A stretch of 64,000 nt of DNA from Tenacibaculum sp. MAR_2009_124 (GTDB taxonomy: Bacteria; Bacteroidota; Bacteroidia; Flavobacteriales; Flavobacteriaceae). The stretch is taken from positions 186,001 to 250,000 of the forward strand of contig NZ_FNSF01000008.1 of assembly GCF_900105455.1 (NCBI RefSeq), given 5' to 3'. Below the pieces are notes generated by a model, which was not told where the DNA came from, made no database searches, and was given only the letters and a program-made list of their open reading frames with translations. Below, piece by piece: positions 33,936 through 43,471 of the stretch. Position numbers and translations under genes: made by a program. How positions within the stretch are numbered: the stretch's first letter is position 1; each line of letters opens with the position of its first letter.

Positions 33936-35056
33936 TTACAATTGAACACCAAACCCGTTATTTTGTTTATCCGGAAAACTTCCATAACCATCCTTTTTAG
34001 TCTTATTCTTTTTGATTTCTTTCTGGGTGAAGTCTTCGTTATTTGAGTTAGAAATAAATTCCTCTAAGGTTCTAGCTCTAACTTCCTTCATTGCCATTTC
34101 CATATACTTGTCAAAATGCATTCCTTTGTGAATAAAGGTTGCCAATCTTTGATGATCCAACCCTTTTTCTCCCATGAAATTCTTTTTAAGAAAACCGTCT
34201 ACATCCGAAGCATCTGACAGCATACTATGCCTGTCATCATCTGTAAACTCATAAGTGAAATTTAGAGGCATTTTCTCTCCGTTATTTTCAATAATTGACT
34301 CAACCGCCAATGATGTAGCACTGCTCACACCTTGCTTGACTAAATCGACATATTCTTTACGCTCATTCATTAAAGTTTCGTATTGAGACTTAAACATTTT
34401 TTGACCGTTTTCCAGAGTTACAATGTCCTCTTGCTGCTGATTAGGAATATAGTTTTCCGTGGGTTTTTTATATTCTTCTTGTAATTTTTTTGATTCCTCT
34501 TTGATGTCCTTTATGAAGTTTTTAATTTCATAATTGTTAAATTGACTCTTATCTTCATCAGCCAAATCAACATTCAACTTATGTTCCAAGTATTCATTTA
34601 CCTCTTCATTGGTAATTTTCCTATTAGGATCAATTCGTTGAAGTTTCTTTTTCACCCAATCGAGATCAGGAACACTATCTAAATCTTTTTGAATAAAATC
34701 ATGTTCTTTTCTTGATCTTCCTGTATTCTTTTTGAATTCGAAGTAATTAAGATCATTTTGATCCATAAGCCCCTCGTAAGGGTTCACCGTTTTTTCAACA
34801 ATCTTCTCAACTTCTTTTTCTTGAACTTGAAACAAGTCATCAAAAGCTTTATATTCCTTACCCGACTTTTCATTTATATAACTAAGAACGACTTCATCCG
34901 TTAAATCAGGAATAATTTTATTCTCTATCTCTTTCCCCCTGGAGGAATAGATTTCTCTTCTTGCTGCCCTTTTAAAGTAGCCGCACTCCCGAAAGGATTG
35001 GAATTGTCTCCACTTTCTGAAGTTTCTTCTTTACCAAATTGAAGCCCAAAAGCCAT
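33936..35056 (-). CDS. scaffold-like head protein expressed through a -1 frameshift
   Basis: ATG 35056 (MAFGLQFGKEETSESGDN..) reads 43 residues and stops at TAG 34925-34927. The same mRNA contains G GGA AAG at 34937-34931 in the correct phase, and a -1 slip there continues as KEIENKIIPDLTDEVVLSYI... to the stop at 33936, giving about 373 residues. The downstream frame alone has no good start (a TTG at 34835). The C-terminal product is acidic, coiled-coil and Glu/Lys-rich, as scaffolds are, and it lies between portal and capsid genes. G GGA AAG is also the slippery site of lambda gpG/gpGT. The alternative is a lost G in the run of five. Confidence 0.6.
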
Positions 35057-35079
35057 ATAAGTGTAATTTATAGTTTACA

Positions 35080-35110
35080 CAAAACTAATAAAATATATTA
35101 ATAATAACAA
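35080..35110 (-). promoter_or_regulatory. scaffold-capsid promoter
   Basis: On the minus strand TTG (35108-35110), 20 bp, then TAGTTTTG (35080-35087), a full match to the Bacteroidota TTG-N19/20-TAnnTTTG consensus. It lies in the 84-base gap between portal and scaffold genes and would boost capsid synthesis. Confidence 0.65.
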
Positions 35111-35140
35111 TAAAAGAATTAACTAAGAATTAAAAAAGTA

Positions 35141-37495
35141 TTACAAATTAATATCTAAGCTAAAATCATGCGGTTCAGATTCCTTTTTACGCTGATCTAT
35201 TAATTTACTTTGATGAGATGATTGTACATTTAATCTTTTGTCTTTTGAATCTTCTTTAAACTTAGCCATATCGGTTTGTGTTATATTCTTAAGTTGTTCT
35301 AAGTACACCTCCTGTCTAAATTTTTTATCCTTTTCTGGAGCCTCAATCTCTTGCATTGCTTGTTTTTCAAAGACCCTGATTTTACTCATTGAAGTTTCTA
35401 GATTAATTTTCATCTTAGCTTTTATCGCCTCTTCTTTAATCCTGCCAGAAGACGCTTGATTCGCGGCTGCAATATCGCTTTGTGTTTTCATCTCCATTGT
35501 AGCTCTCTTTTCTTCATTCATCTGCTCCAACCTTTTCTTAGACATGTAGGCTAAATACTGAACAGCTAATTTTACATTAGTTTTGGCTATTCTTACGGCT
35601 TCACTTTTAATTTCGGGTGATATCAATCCTTGTTGCAAATACAGACCTAAATCTTCTTTAAACTCAGTCATTTCTTCTTGACTTGGAAGAATTTCTACTG
35701 TAAAACCAAAATCATGTAAATGCCTATCTTTTAAGCTTTCTAATGCATCTAAATTTTGTTTTCCAACTGCTCTCTCATACAACTTTCTTAAATGCTTCGC
35801 CTCTGGATTTCTAAAAATTGCATGGATTCGGCTACTGATTACTTCCGCTACTTTTTTATTAAAACCTAAAGCTGCATCTACAATATGCTGTGTTGTCGTG
35901 TTGCTACTTGAAAGATTTAACTGATTAACTCCTAAAAGAGCGTCATGAGGCATACTACCATCACGAGCAGGATTAACTCCCGTTATATCACGTATTTGAT
36001 TATAGTAATGAGCATATAGATTTAAGAGAGGAACTAAACCACTTCCTTGTTGCTGAGACATAGGGCTCACAGCAGCACCATCTTTCATTCCGTCTTCCCC
36101 CATGTCAGTACGCTGACTAAATACAACTCCTTTTACATTTAAAATAGACAAGGAATGTTGCCAATTCTTTTCCTTATTTCCTTCAACCTCTAACTCTGCC
36201 AACTGGTCTAAATCAATATGAATTAAATCAGGTTTTAATTCCGATCGCAAGTGTTGAATCTTTATATGAATATTTTGTAATTCATCAGCCAAAGGTTTAA
36301 TGTCATCTAAGAATGAATGTAAACGATTTTCATAAATATCAGAAGAGAACACAACAAATGGTGATTGTGGCTTATTTAATTCATCTCTAACAATATGCTC
36401 ACTTTCTTTATAATCATATATGAATTCAGTACCTATAATGTAAGACCCTTCTACCCAAGTATCTTTATAAGAAGTAACTTTTTTGTAATCTGAACGCTTC
36501 GGTGGTTCGAAATCATCATCTTTTTTAGAAACATGAATGGTTTTCCCTTTTTTAATAATAGCCTTGTAATTCTCTTCCTTTGTTGTTTTAAAAGCAAATC
36601 GCAAAACATCAACCTTATGCCCACTAATATCTTTACTGCTCTTGTCTTTATTTTTACTTAAATAGGTCTTTGATATCTTTTTTAAATGAACAACATCTAA
36701 ATTAGATTCACGTTGTAAATCATTAATCGTAATTGAATCGACTACACCAAAGTAAAAGGCATCTGAAAAATCATTTTCTTTCACATTACTATGAACCAGT
36801 TCTTCAATGTCAAATGAATCAATTTTTAAACCTTCCCTATTATCCGTATAAACTCGAACCCCACAAATAGCATTTTCTACTAAATTTTGATTTTTCTTCT
36901 TTTCAATATTAGACCATCTATTTGTTTCTTTAACATAGTCAATAATAATTTCCTCCGCAATTTCAATTTTAGTCTTTTCTTTTAACTGCTCGAAAAGATT
37001 AAGCTCTTCGGAATCTTTTGGTACAAAGCCTTGAGGCATTAAATTAACACCTAATGATTTTGACGCTGACTTCAATAAAGGCATCGCTCTCATGTTTTTT
37101 AGATGCTTTTCTCTTTCCTTAGCCTTTATGTTTAATGACATTCGATCATTAGTTCTAATGTCAATCCTGTAATGATCATCTCTAATTCCATTACTTACTA
37201 CTCTGCAAAACTTTTGAACTGAATTTAAAATACGCCAATCCAAATTAGCCAAACTTAAATCACCGTCTTGTCGTACAAATAATTTTTTGTGTTTTTCAGT
37301 GTCTTGCTCTCCTCTGGTATAAAGTCTATTTTCTCTAATTTTCGATGAACGAGATGAATATTCACACTTACCATCAATCAGCCCTCCATTAAACCAATCT
37401 TGAGAAATGGATTTAGCAAATGCTAAACCATATGTGTCATCTATCTTGTCACCCCATTTTGCTAATGGATCTGGAAATGTTGTGTTTTTATTCAT
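35141..37495 (-). CDS. portal protein (crAss-like)
   Basis: 784 residues. N-terminal DWRILNSVQKFCRVVSNGIRDDHYRIDIRTNDR, central KSLDDIKPLADELQNI-type helical region and RDITGVNPARDGSMPHDALLGVNQL, then a long C-terminal helical/coiled-coil tail. Length and the long tail match crAss-like portals. It starts 4 bases inside the terminase gene (ATGA overlap), the usual terminase-portal coupling. Portal forms the dodecameric DNA channel at the capsid vertex. Confidence 0.75.
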   Translation of the reverse strand: MNKNTTFPDPLAKWGDKIDDTYGLAFAKSISQDWFNGGLIDGKCEYSSRSSKIRENRLYTRGEQDTEKHKKLFVRQDGDLSLANLDWRILNSVQKFCRVVSNGIRDDHYRIDIRTNDRMSLNIKAKEREKHLKNMRAMPLLKSASKSLGVNLMPQGFVPKDSEELNLFEQLKEKTKIEIAEEIIIDYVKETNRWSNIEKKKNQNLVENAICGVRVYTDNREGLKIDSFDIEELVHSNVKENDFSDAFYFGVVDSITINDLQRESNLDVVHLKKISKTYLSKNKDKSSKDISGHKVDVLRFAFKTTKEENYKAIIKKGKTIHVSKKDDDFEPPKRSDYKKVTSYKDTWVEGSYIIGTEFIYDYKESEHIVRDELNKPQSPFVVFSSDIYENRLHSFLDDIKPLADELQNIHIKIQHLRSELKPDLIHIDLDQLAELEVEGNKEKNWQHSLSILNVKGVVFSQRTDMGEDGMKDGAAVSPMSQQQGSGLVPLLNLYAHYYNQIRDITGVNPARDGSMPHDALLGVNQLNLSSSNTTTQHIVDAALGFNKKVAEVISSRIHAIFRNPEAKHLRKLYERAVGKQNLDALESLKDRHLHDFGFTVEILPSQEEMTEFKEDLGLYLQQGLISPEIKSEAVRIAKTNVKLAVQYLAYMSKKRLEQMNEEKRATMEMKTQSDIAAANQASSGRIKEEAIKAKMKINLETSMSKIRVFEKQAMQEIEAPEKDKKFRQEVYLEQLKNITQTDMAKFKEDSKDKRLNVQSSHQSKLIDQRKKESEPHDFSLDINL

Positions 37496-39741
37496 ACTGC
37501 TTGGGATATGTTACCTGAATTATCATATTTTTTAAATGGAATTTTTCTTGGCTTTTTCTTTTCATCTGGCTTCTTTATTCTTCTCTGGCAACCAAGTCGG
37601 CTTAATGAACTTGAAATAAAAGCATCATATTTTGTTCTATCCTTTAAGTCAACATCTTTCCATTGTTCTAAAGTTCTAGTAAATGGCATATCGCCTATAG
37701 TTCCTTTAGGTCTATTTCTTTCATCTCTGGCCACACCAATATGATCTTCGATATAACTTTCAATAGCATAAAATTGTTGGTCTGCAATTTTTGAATTTTG
37801 AGGAGGTGCGCCCCCCAATTTCTTTTCTGTTGGGTTTAAATCGTTATAGCTTTTAAATGGGTTATTCAATGAATAATGACGATATCCTCTATCTGCGATA
37901 TACTGCAAAAAAGCTTCGTTTGAAAGCTCTCCCAACATAGGTATAGAATAGTAAACCATAGCCATTAAAACTTCTTCAAAAAAGATCGTTACTTTTTTTG
38001 CCCTATCAATGTATTCTAGAATAAATGCATCGTTAGGCAACGTAGATGTGTTATAGGTTGTTGATAAATGAATAGCTCCTTTTGACCCCCTTCCATCAGC
38101 ACTTTTATCTCTGTTATATGGGTCCACACCAAAACAACCTAAATGTTCTCCTTTCGGAGCCCATGCCGTAACCCCATGTTTAAATTTCTTTTCCTTAATA
38201 TTTCTAAACTCCAATGGAGGGTGGCAACCTTTCCTTATCCAAAAACGACCATTTAATGGATCTGGATTCCAAATTACTTTGGTGTCTTGAACTCCGTTTT
38301 CCCATGTGAAGTTCCCGCGTTCAATATCATTGTTTGTTATTGGATCATTACCTGTAAACTTCTCTTCTAACTCTTCTTTGTTGTAATCTATTTGCTCTAA
38401 TATCTTAGGTAGATTAAATTCACAATCCTCACTTTCATCCCTAAAAGCCTCTTTAACCGTTCTTGGAAATTGTCGTAACTGCTCGTTATATGCATCTGGG
38501 TCTTCCCTTAATGCCTCTAACTCATTATCTAAATGCGTATTTGCTCCAACAGTTATCCATTCTCCTAAATCGTTAAGAACTGGTTTCTCCGGATCATCTA
38601 TAATACTAAACCCATAAATATCATAAAACCCTTCCAAACCAAATGCAGCTGAAATAAATAAGTTATAAAGACCGCTTGCCGTTTGTCCATTTTTACTTCT
38701 TACCCTAGGGTCCGATTGCATAAATACAGTCTCAAACTCTCTCCCTCCCTTTTTTTTCGAGTTAACAGTTGAACCTACCATGGATTTACCAACAATCCTT
38801 TTCCCTTGTCTGTGAGAAGTTTTTACGATTCTCCAATATTGGTCAAAGGGACATTCTTTAGGAAATTTACCTCCTTCATCAATTAAACTAAGGAAAATTT
38901 TATCCCCGTCCATGGAATTCAGAACAGTATTGTGCCACTCAATTGTCGTGTCTAATCCTTCTTCAAAGTCATCTTCATCATCCCCTAATTTCTTTTTACG
39001 AGTAGGCTCTGTTAAAACTAATTCCTTCTTCGGAGTAGTAGAACCATCCCATGAAGGTTTAAAAAAGGCAGGAAGTTTCTTAAAAGTTCTTACTAGTTTT
39101 CCAAAGTTTTTTCGACTATCTTTTCCTGTTTTAGAAATAATCCCTATTTCCTTATTCTCATTAGAAGTTCCTAGATTAATTCCTTCGGAGTTACAAAGAG
39201 AAGTCCACCCAAAACGTCTGTTTTTAACATAGTCAATTCCGTAACACCTTGGGTCAGCTTTACAGGCTTCCCAATAAATGAGTAATTCGTTTTGAATTAT
39301 TCTAAAAGCAGGATATCCCTCATCTAACTTGCTCCATTGATAGAAGAAATGAGAAGAGCCTGTCATATAAACAAGTTCTCCTTTTATTAAAATAAATGAT
39401 CCGTAGAGACGGAGGTTTATTTGTCTCTCTATAAACTCCTCATATTTAGGGTCAAATTGGGTTTTTGAATTTAACCCCTTGGGTAATTCCTCTCTTTTCC
39501 ATTTCTGGCCCTTCGTAGTTTTATCCCAATTGATAATTCCCTTTCTATCAGAAGGAGGTTCTGGTAAACCTATATAAATACCATTTACAAAAAAAACAGT
39601 ACCGAGCGTTCCATCTTTTGAAATAATGATAATATCATGTTCCTGGTCGTAACCATATTCCCATGACTTGAGTTTGTTTTTTCCTAAACGTACCTTTTCA
39701 TCAACTTTATCCGTTATTTTATCCCCTAAATAAAATATCAT
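37492..39741 (-). CDS. terL: terminase large subunit (crAss-like)
   Basis: 749 residues. The region YGIDYVKNRRFGWTSL (about 168-182) corresponds to the Walker A/arginine-type motif of crAss-like TerL. KIFLSLIDEGGKF is the Walker B, and RIVGKSMVGSTVNSKKKGGREF with SDPRVRSKNGQTASGLYNLF is a stretch characteristic of that group. The nuclease domain begins near LGCFGVDPYNRDKSADGRGSKGA with its acidic cluster. It packages DNA into proheads; the portal gene overlaps its 3' end. The 206-residue gene just upstream may encode the small subunit. Confidence 0.78.
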   Translation of the reverse strand: MIFYLGDKITDKVDEKVRLGKNKLKSWEYGYDQEHDIIIISKDGTLGTVFFVNGIYIGLPEPPSDRKGIINWDKTTKGQKWKREELPKGLNSKTQFDPKYEEFIERQINLRLYGSFILIKGELVYMTGSSHFFYQWSKLDEGYPAFRIIQNELLIYWEACKADPRCYGIDYVKNRRFGWTSLCNSEGINLGTSNENKEIGIISKTGKDSRKNFGKLVRTFKKLPAFFKPSWDGSTTPKKELVLTEPTRKKKLGDDEDDFEEGLDTTIEWHNTVLNSMDGDKIFLSLIDEGGKFPKECPFDQYWRIVKTSHRQGKRIVGKSMVGSTVNSKKKGGREFETVFMQSDPRVRSKNGQTASGLYNLFISAAFGLEGFYDIYGFSIIDDPEKPVLNDLGEWITVGANTHLDNELEALREDPDAYNEQLRQFPRTVKEAFRDESEDCEFNLPKILEQIDYNKEELEEKFTGNDPITNNDIERGNFTWENGVQDTKVIWNPDPLNGRFWIRKGCHPPLEFRNIKEKKFKHGVTAWAPKGEHLGCFGVDPYNRDKSADGRGSKGAIHLSTTYNTSTLPNDAFILEYIDRAKKVTIFFEEVLMAMVYYSIPMLGELSNEAFLQYIADRGYRHYSLNNPFKSYNDLNPTEKKLGGAPPQNSKIADQQFYAIESYIEDHIGVARDERNRPKGTIGDMPFTRTLEQWKDVDLKDRTKYDAFISSSLSRLGCQRRIKKPDEKKKPRKIPFKKYDNSGNISQAV

Positions 39742-39751
39742 CTACACCTAT

Positions 39752-40372
39752 CTATCTTGTTTCTTTATTTTTGGAAGCTGTTCTCTTTGCCCAGCTCTTT
39801 ATCTGTCCAGCTTCCTCTTTAGAATGTAACTCTGTTTCTAACTCATCGATTTTACTAATACCCCAATCAAAATCAATAGCAGCCATCTGTCTTGACTTAA
39901 TCACATTATGCAGTCGATCTTCAGTTACAGATATGTTTTTTCCTGCTCTCATAACCGCCTTCGTTACATCTGGACCTACCATTTCCTTTAATTCTTTTTC
40001 AACCGAGAGCAATTCATTATAATCATCCTCGTGAGGGTTTAACTCTATATCGATAACTTCTAAATTAAAATCACACATGGTTTTCAAACGCTCAATCAAT
40101 TCAGGAAGCTCTTTTTTGTAATAACTCGATAATTCATCTTCTGACAAATTATCCATTTCTTTATAGCACCTATCTACCTCTTTCATTCCCCAAATAGATT
40201 GTTCAGCCGCTTGTCTTCTTCCTTTTACTATGTTGTGATACTTGTCTTCAGAAATAACATTGTCTACTTCCTTAGTCATAACCTCGTAGTTTAAGGCTAC
40301 CATACTTTTTAACTTCCTTACATAGCTTGGAAGCTTTTCTTTTCTATAACTATGCGATTTGTCCATAAACAT
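39752..40372 (-). CDS. unknown protein with internal duplication, TerS position
   Basis: 206 residues. Two related halves: LPSYVRKLKSMVALNYEVM...EDKYHNIVKGRRQAAEQS and LPELIERLKTMCDFNLEVI...EDRLHNVIKSRQMAAIDF, both followed by a W-G-(I/M)-x-(K/E)-(I/V)-D segment. Entirely helical with a basic C-terminus. Sitting immediately before terL, it is a candidate small terminase or DNA-recognition factor, but no HTH motif is obvious. Confidence 0.5.
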   Translation of the reverse strand: MFMDKSHSYRKEKLPSYVRKLKSMVALNYEVMTKEVDNVISEDKYHNIVKGRRQAAEQSIWGMKEVDRCYKEMDNLSEDELSSYYKKELPELIERLKTMCDFNLEVIDIELNPHEDDYNELLSVEKELKEMVGPDVTKAVMRAGKNISVTEDRLHNVIKSRQMAAIDFDWGISKIDELETELHSKEEAGQIKSWAKRTASKNKETR

Positions 40373-40946
40373 CTTTGGTTCTTATCCACCAATACTCTTT
40401 CCCTTCTATCCAAAACTGAACACCTCCATTCGGGTTCATTAACACAACATCTTTATTCTGAATTCCTAGTTTCTTTAATTGAGAATTTACAAACAGGACT
40501 TTAACTTTACCTTTAAATTCCTTAGCACTGGAAACAGTATCTGGTAGAATTAAAGTTGATTCGATTTCATCTCCTTCAAGTATTGGTTCAACAAGTAAGT
40601 TTTTGTCAAATCCTTTCCACTCATGCCTTTTCGATTCTCTGTAACAAACTATCATGTTAGGTGTTATATGATACAAGTTCTTATCCGCATCAATAACACT
40701 ATTATACCATTGCTTAACACCATGATAGATTTGTCTATAAAAAACTGTGAAGTCTATTAAAACCTCGTAACCTTCCTTTATCTCTCCTTTGCAAAGTGCA
40801 GGAATCCCTTTTATAATTGCAACTCTATTCGATAACCTCTCTGGAGTAAAATCGACATTCCCAAAAAGTTCAATTCCACTTTCCGTTTTGAACTTCTCAT
40901 TGTAGGGAGATTCTAATTCTATGATATAATTATTTAATCCTTGCAT
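40350..40946 (-). CDS. possible tandem GroES-like domain protein
   Basis: 198 residues. Each half can be read as a GroES-like beta barrel: NYIIELESPYNEKFKTESGIELFG ... RVAIIKGIPALCKGEIKEGYEVLIDF and KNLLVEPILEGDEIESTLILPD ... KVKVLFVNSQLKKLGIQNKDVVLMN. These resemble the 'D.VLVKP....KT.SGIILP...........G.V..VG......VK.GD.V.' pattern. A clear GroES-like gene exists at 46051. The assignment is tentative. It lies between the spanin-like gene and the TerS-position gene with overlaps of 23 and 0 bases. Confidence 0.35.
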   Translation of the reverse strand: MQGLNNYIIELESPYNEKFKTESGIELFGNVDFTPERLSNRVAIIKGIPALCKGEIKEGYEVLIDFTVFYRQIYHGVKQWYNSVIDADKNLYHITPNMIVCYRESKRHEWKGFDKNLLVEPILEGDEIESTLILPDTVSSAKEFKGKVKVLFVNSQLKKLGIQNKDVVLMNPNGGVQFWIEGKEYWWIRTKDVYGQIA

Positions 40947-41576
40947 TTAATATTTTGTAAATAGGTTCCACTTATATCCAACCCTGAATCCTTTATTTGA
41001 ATTAATACCCAATTCCAACATATTTCCATTTCTATTCTGAAAGCCAGCATTTAACTCTATTGAAGCTTTATTTAGTAATTCTGATGTTATAATACTTGTA
41101 CCGGCAAGAATTGAATATTTAGGTTTTACTCTTATTGTTTTTTCATAATACTTAACCTCTTGAGGAAATGTCTTATATGAAAAATCAATACTTTCCAAAG
41201 AGCCTTTCGTCTTAACCAAGAATGTAGCCGTAAGTAAACTATCCGAAATAACTTCTTCGTACTCTCGCAATTGCATAGCTTGTAATAACTCTCGTAAGAG
41301 TATAACAGAATCGACTTTTTGATCATGTTTTTCTTCAAGCTCATTTAACATTTTTTTGTATTTCTTGTCATTGGACACATACTTATACTTAATAATCTCT
41401 CTTGGTTTATCTATCTTGAATGAATTCGATTTAACAGGAATTCTTTTAATCACCAAAGAGCTATCAACACTAACAAGATTAGAACTGGAAGAATTATAGT
41501 TTCCAATTCTTTTTTTATAAAGAAAGAATACTAGAATAATTATGATTAGTATGTATGTGATACGCTCTTTATGCAT
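40947..41576 (-). CDS. spanin-like (Rz-type) membrane protein
   Basis: 209 residues. A single N-terminal transmembrane segment (ITYILIIIILVFFLY), a periplasmic charged/coiled-coil section (KKYKKMLNELEEKHDQKVDS), and a beta-rich C-terminal domain ending KGFRVGYKW. Directly follows the endolysin gene (start overlaps its stop by one base) in the order holin-endolysin-spanin. Probably bridges inner and outer membranes at lysis; could alternatively be an unrelated lysis accessory. Confidence 0.55.
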   Translation of the reverse strand: MHKERITYILIIIILVFFLYKKRIGNYNSSSSNLVSVDSSLVIKRIPVKSNSFKIDKPREIIKYKYVSNDKKYKKMLNELEEKHDQKVDSVILLRELLQAMQLREYEEVISDSLLTATFLVKTKGSLESIDFSYKTFPQEVKYYEKTIRVKPKYSILAGTSIITSELLNKASIELNAGFQNRNGNMLELGINSNKGFRVGYKWNLFTKY

Positions 41577-41998
41577 TATAATCTTCTAAAGTCAAGTAAT
41601 CTACTTTGTGGGTACGCTTTAATCTTCACTTCGTTATTCTGATTCCCACCTAAAATCCAAATCCAATTCTTGTCTTTTCTGACAAAAAAACCCACATGAC
41701 CTTTCCAGCTTTCAATATCCTCTCTCCATAAAACAACGATATCACCAAGTCTAGGGGCACTATGAACAGATTCACCCATTTTCAGCCAACTTCTAGCCGT
41801 TAATTTCCCAGAAATTTCTAAGCCTGCTTTTTTACAGCACCAATTCACAAATGCCGAACACCATGCTGTTTCATCTTTAAATTTTCCCCCATCAAATCCA
41901 ATTTCAGTAAAATATTTTATTACTTCTGGATTATCTTTTCTTCCTCTAATCTCTTTGATCCCAATTTGAGAAAGGCCTATTTCAATAGCTCTATTCAT
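41576..41998 (-). CDS. endolysin, NlpC/P60-like (TIGR02594 type)
   Basis: 140 residues. C47 in ETAWCSAFVNWCC, H101 in WKGHVGFFV and an Asn/Asp in LGGNQNNEV form the expected Cys-His-polar triad of the TIGR02594 NlpC/P60-like cysteine peptidases. IGIKEIRG..NPEVIKYF is the typical N-terminus. It would cleave stem peptides of peptidoglycan. No signal peptide, so it depends on the holin encoded just upstream (overlap of 8 bases). Confidence 0.85.
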   Translation of the reverse strand: MNRAIEIGLSQIGIKEIRGRKDNPEVIKYFTEIGFDGGKFKDETAWCSAFVNWCCKKAGLEISGKLTARSWLKMGESVHSAPRLGDIVVLWREDIESWKGHVGFFVRKDKNWIWILGGNQNNEVKIKAYPQSRLLDFRRL

Positions 41999-42479
41999 TT
42001 TTCAGATTATTTAATATTTTTTCAAGAATATTTTTAATTATTCTAGATGTAGTTTTAAAAACAAAAGTTACTGCATCATACTCAACCAAGTTTTTTCTGG
42101 AATAAACCGATCCTGCGTTCGCGACAACGGAATATCCTTCAGCAACAGCTAAAGCCATTAAAGATGTATTGACCACTTTTAAGGCATTGGCTTTATCAAA
42201 CAATCCCCACATAAAACCGACCACTACTGGAATGGAAAACATTATGATTTTTGAAACTATTCCCTTCTTAGCTTCTCTGGATGAAGGATTACTTAACTCT
42301 GGTACTCGATTTGCTTTCCACGCTCCAAAACACATATCTAACACCATAAAAAAAACCAATACATGGAAAGCATATGCATTTATACCGACACTATTTAACC
42401 ATGTATAAAAACCGATAAACAAATAACTTATAGCTTGAACTATTCCCTTTAGACTAAGATCTATTTCAATATTTTTCAT
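41991..42479 (-). CDS. phage holin
   Basis: 162 residues with three hydrophobic segments (IVQAISYLFIGFYTWLNSVG, AFHVLVFFMVLDMCFGAWKA, MFSIPVVVGFMWGL). The pattern VLDMCFGAWKANRVPELSNPSSREAKKGI is that of the phage_holin_4 (toxin-secretion/lysis) family. C-terminus basic. It precedes and overlaps the endolysin gene. Confidence 0.82.
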   Translation of the reverse strand: MKNIEIDLSLKGIVQAISYLFIGFYTWLNSVGINAYAFHVLVFFMVLDMCFGAWKANRVPELSNPSSREAKKGIVSKIIMFSIPVVVGFMWGLFDKANALKVVNTSLMALAVAEGYSVVANAGSVYSRKNLVEYDAVTFVFKTTSRIIKNILEKILNNLKNE

Positions 42480-42488
42480 TTTTTATTT

Positions 42489-43457
42489 CTATTTTGATGG
42501 GTAGATCTCCTTTTCTCTGTAAGCTATTGTTGTTCTATACAACGTATTTCTATTTGCGTAGAATTTTAATGCATAGGTTTGCCAAACTGAATTATAAACC
42601 AGCTTTTCATATGAAACTTCTTTTGAGATTTCTGAAGGCATTTCTGTGGCTTTCCTACTGAAATATGCTAAATGATCTATTTCATTATTAACCCATGGGA
42701 TACTCGATAAACCGAAAGATCCTTCAATCCAATGATTGGGGTAATCTGGGTTATATGGAACTAAGTCCTTTAAAATAACACGCCCTGAGTTTTCAAACTC
42801 CGCAACTGGCATAGTTATGATATCCAGCGTTCCTTCTCCAGAATAATTAATTTGATGAAAATCGGGTATTTCAGGCGCGACGGTTTCTATTTTAATTTCT
42901 CCTGTAAGACCTACTTTTATAAAAGGCTCTATAACCTGAATTCCACTATCGACATTAGTTGCCAAAGCTTTTGTCAATCGAATAGTAATATGGTCACCTA
43001 TTACCACGGCTTCCAAAACCAGCTGAATTGTATAAACAAGTGTTATTTCCTTTTCCTTTATTGTTGATATATTAAGTATTTCCGAATTTAACCCAAGCCC
43101 AGTATCTATTTCAGCTTCCCCATCAGCATCACTTGAATATTCAATTGTTTTAGTGGATGTTTCCAATAAGAGTAAAACTTTTTGAAACTCTTCAGGTGTA
43201 AACTGCCCCCCAGAAGAGGAAGGACTTGTTGTGCTTCCAAATGATATTTCTTGCAAAGCATTTAAACAATCTTGTAATTTTAAATGAACAACTCCCTCTA
43301 CTTCTATCTTGTCATATGGGCCTAATTCAATATTTGACTTTTCAGAAATTAAAAGAACGCCTAGTGAATTTGACTTCACCTGATATTGCCTTGGATATAC
43401 CGCCTCATCAATTAAAAAAGTACTATTGTCATTTTTATTTAATTCTACTCTAATCAT
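42489..43457 (-). CDS. tail-associated beta-rich protein
   Basis: 322 residues, beta-rich, with SFGSTTSPSSSGGQFTPEEFQKVLLLLE as a flexible hinge before a probable baseplate/appendage domain. No enzyme motif. It lies between the tail adhesin genes and holin and is probably part of the tail fibre or receptor-binding apparatus. Confidence 0.45.
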   Translation of the reverse strand: MIRVELNKNDNSTFLIDEAVYPRQYQVKSNSLGVLLISEKSNIELGPYDKIEVEGVVHLKLQDCLNALQEISFGSTTSPSSSGGQFTPEEFQKVLLLLETSTKTIEYSSDADGEAEIDTGLGLNSEILNISTIKEKEITLVYTIQLVLEAVVIGDHITIRLTKALATNVDSGIQVIEPFIKVGLTGEIKIETVAPEIPDFHQINYSGEGTLDIITMPVAEFENSGRVILKDLVPYNPDYPNHWIEGSFGLSSIPWVNNEIDHLAYFSRKATEMPSEISKEVSYEKLVYNSVWQTYALKFYANRNTLYRTTIAYREKEIYPSK

Positions 43458-43471
43458 TTAAGCTGTATTAT

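Noticed and set aside
38912..39232. 106-codon plus-strand frame opposite terL
   Set aside because: Antisense to a well-supported terminase gene, serine/phenylalanine-rich as expected of the complement of A-rich coding DNA.
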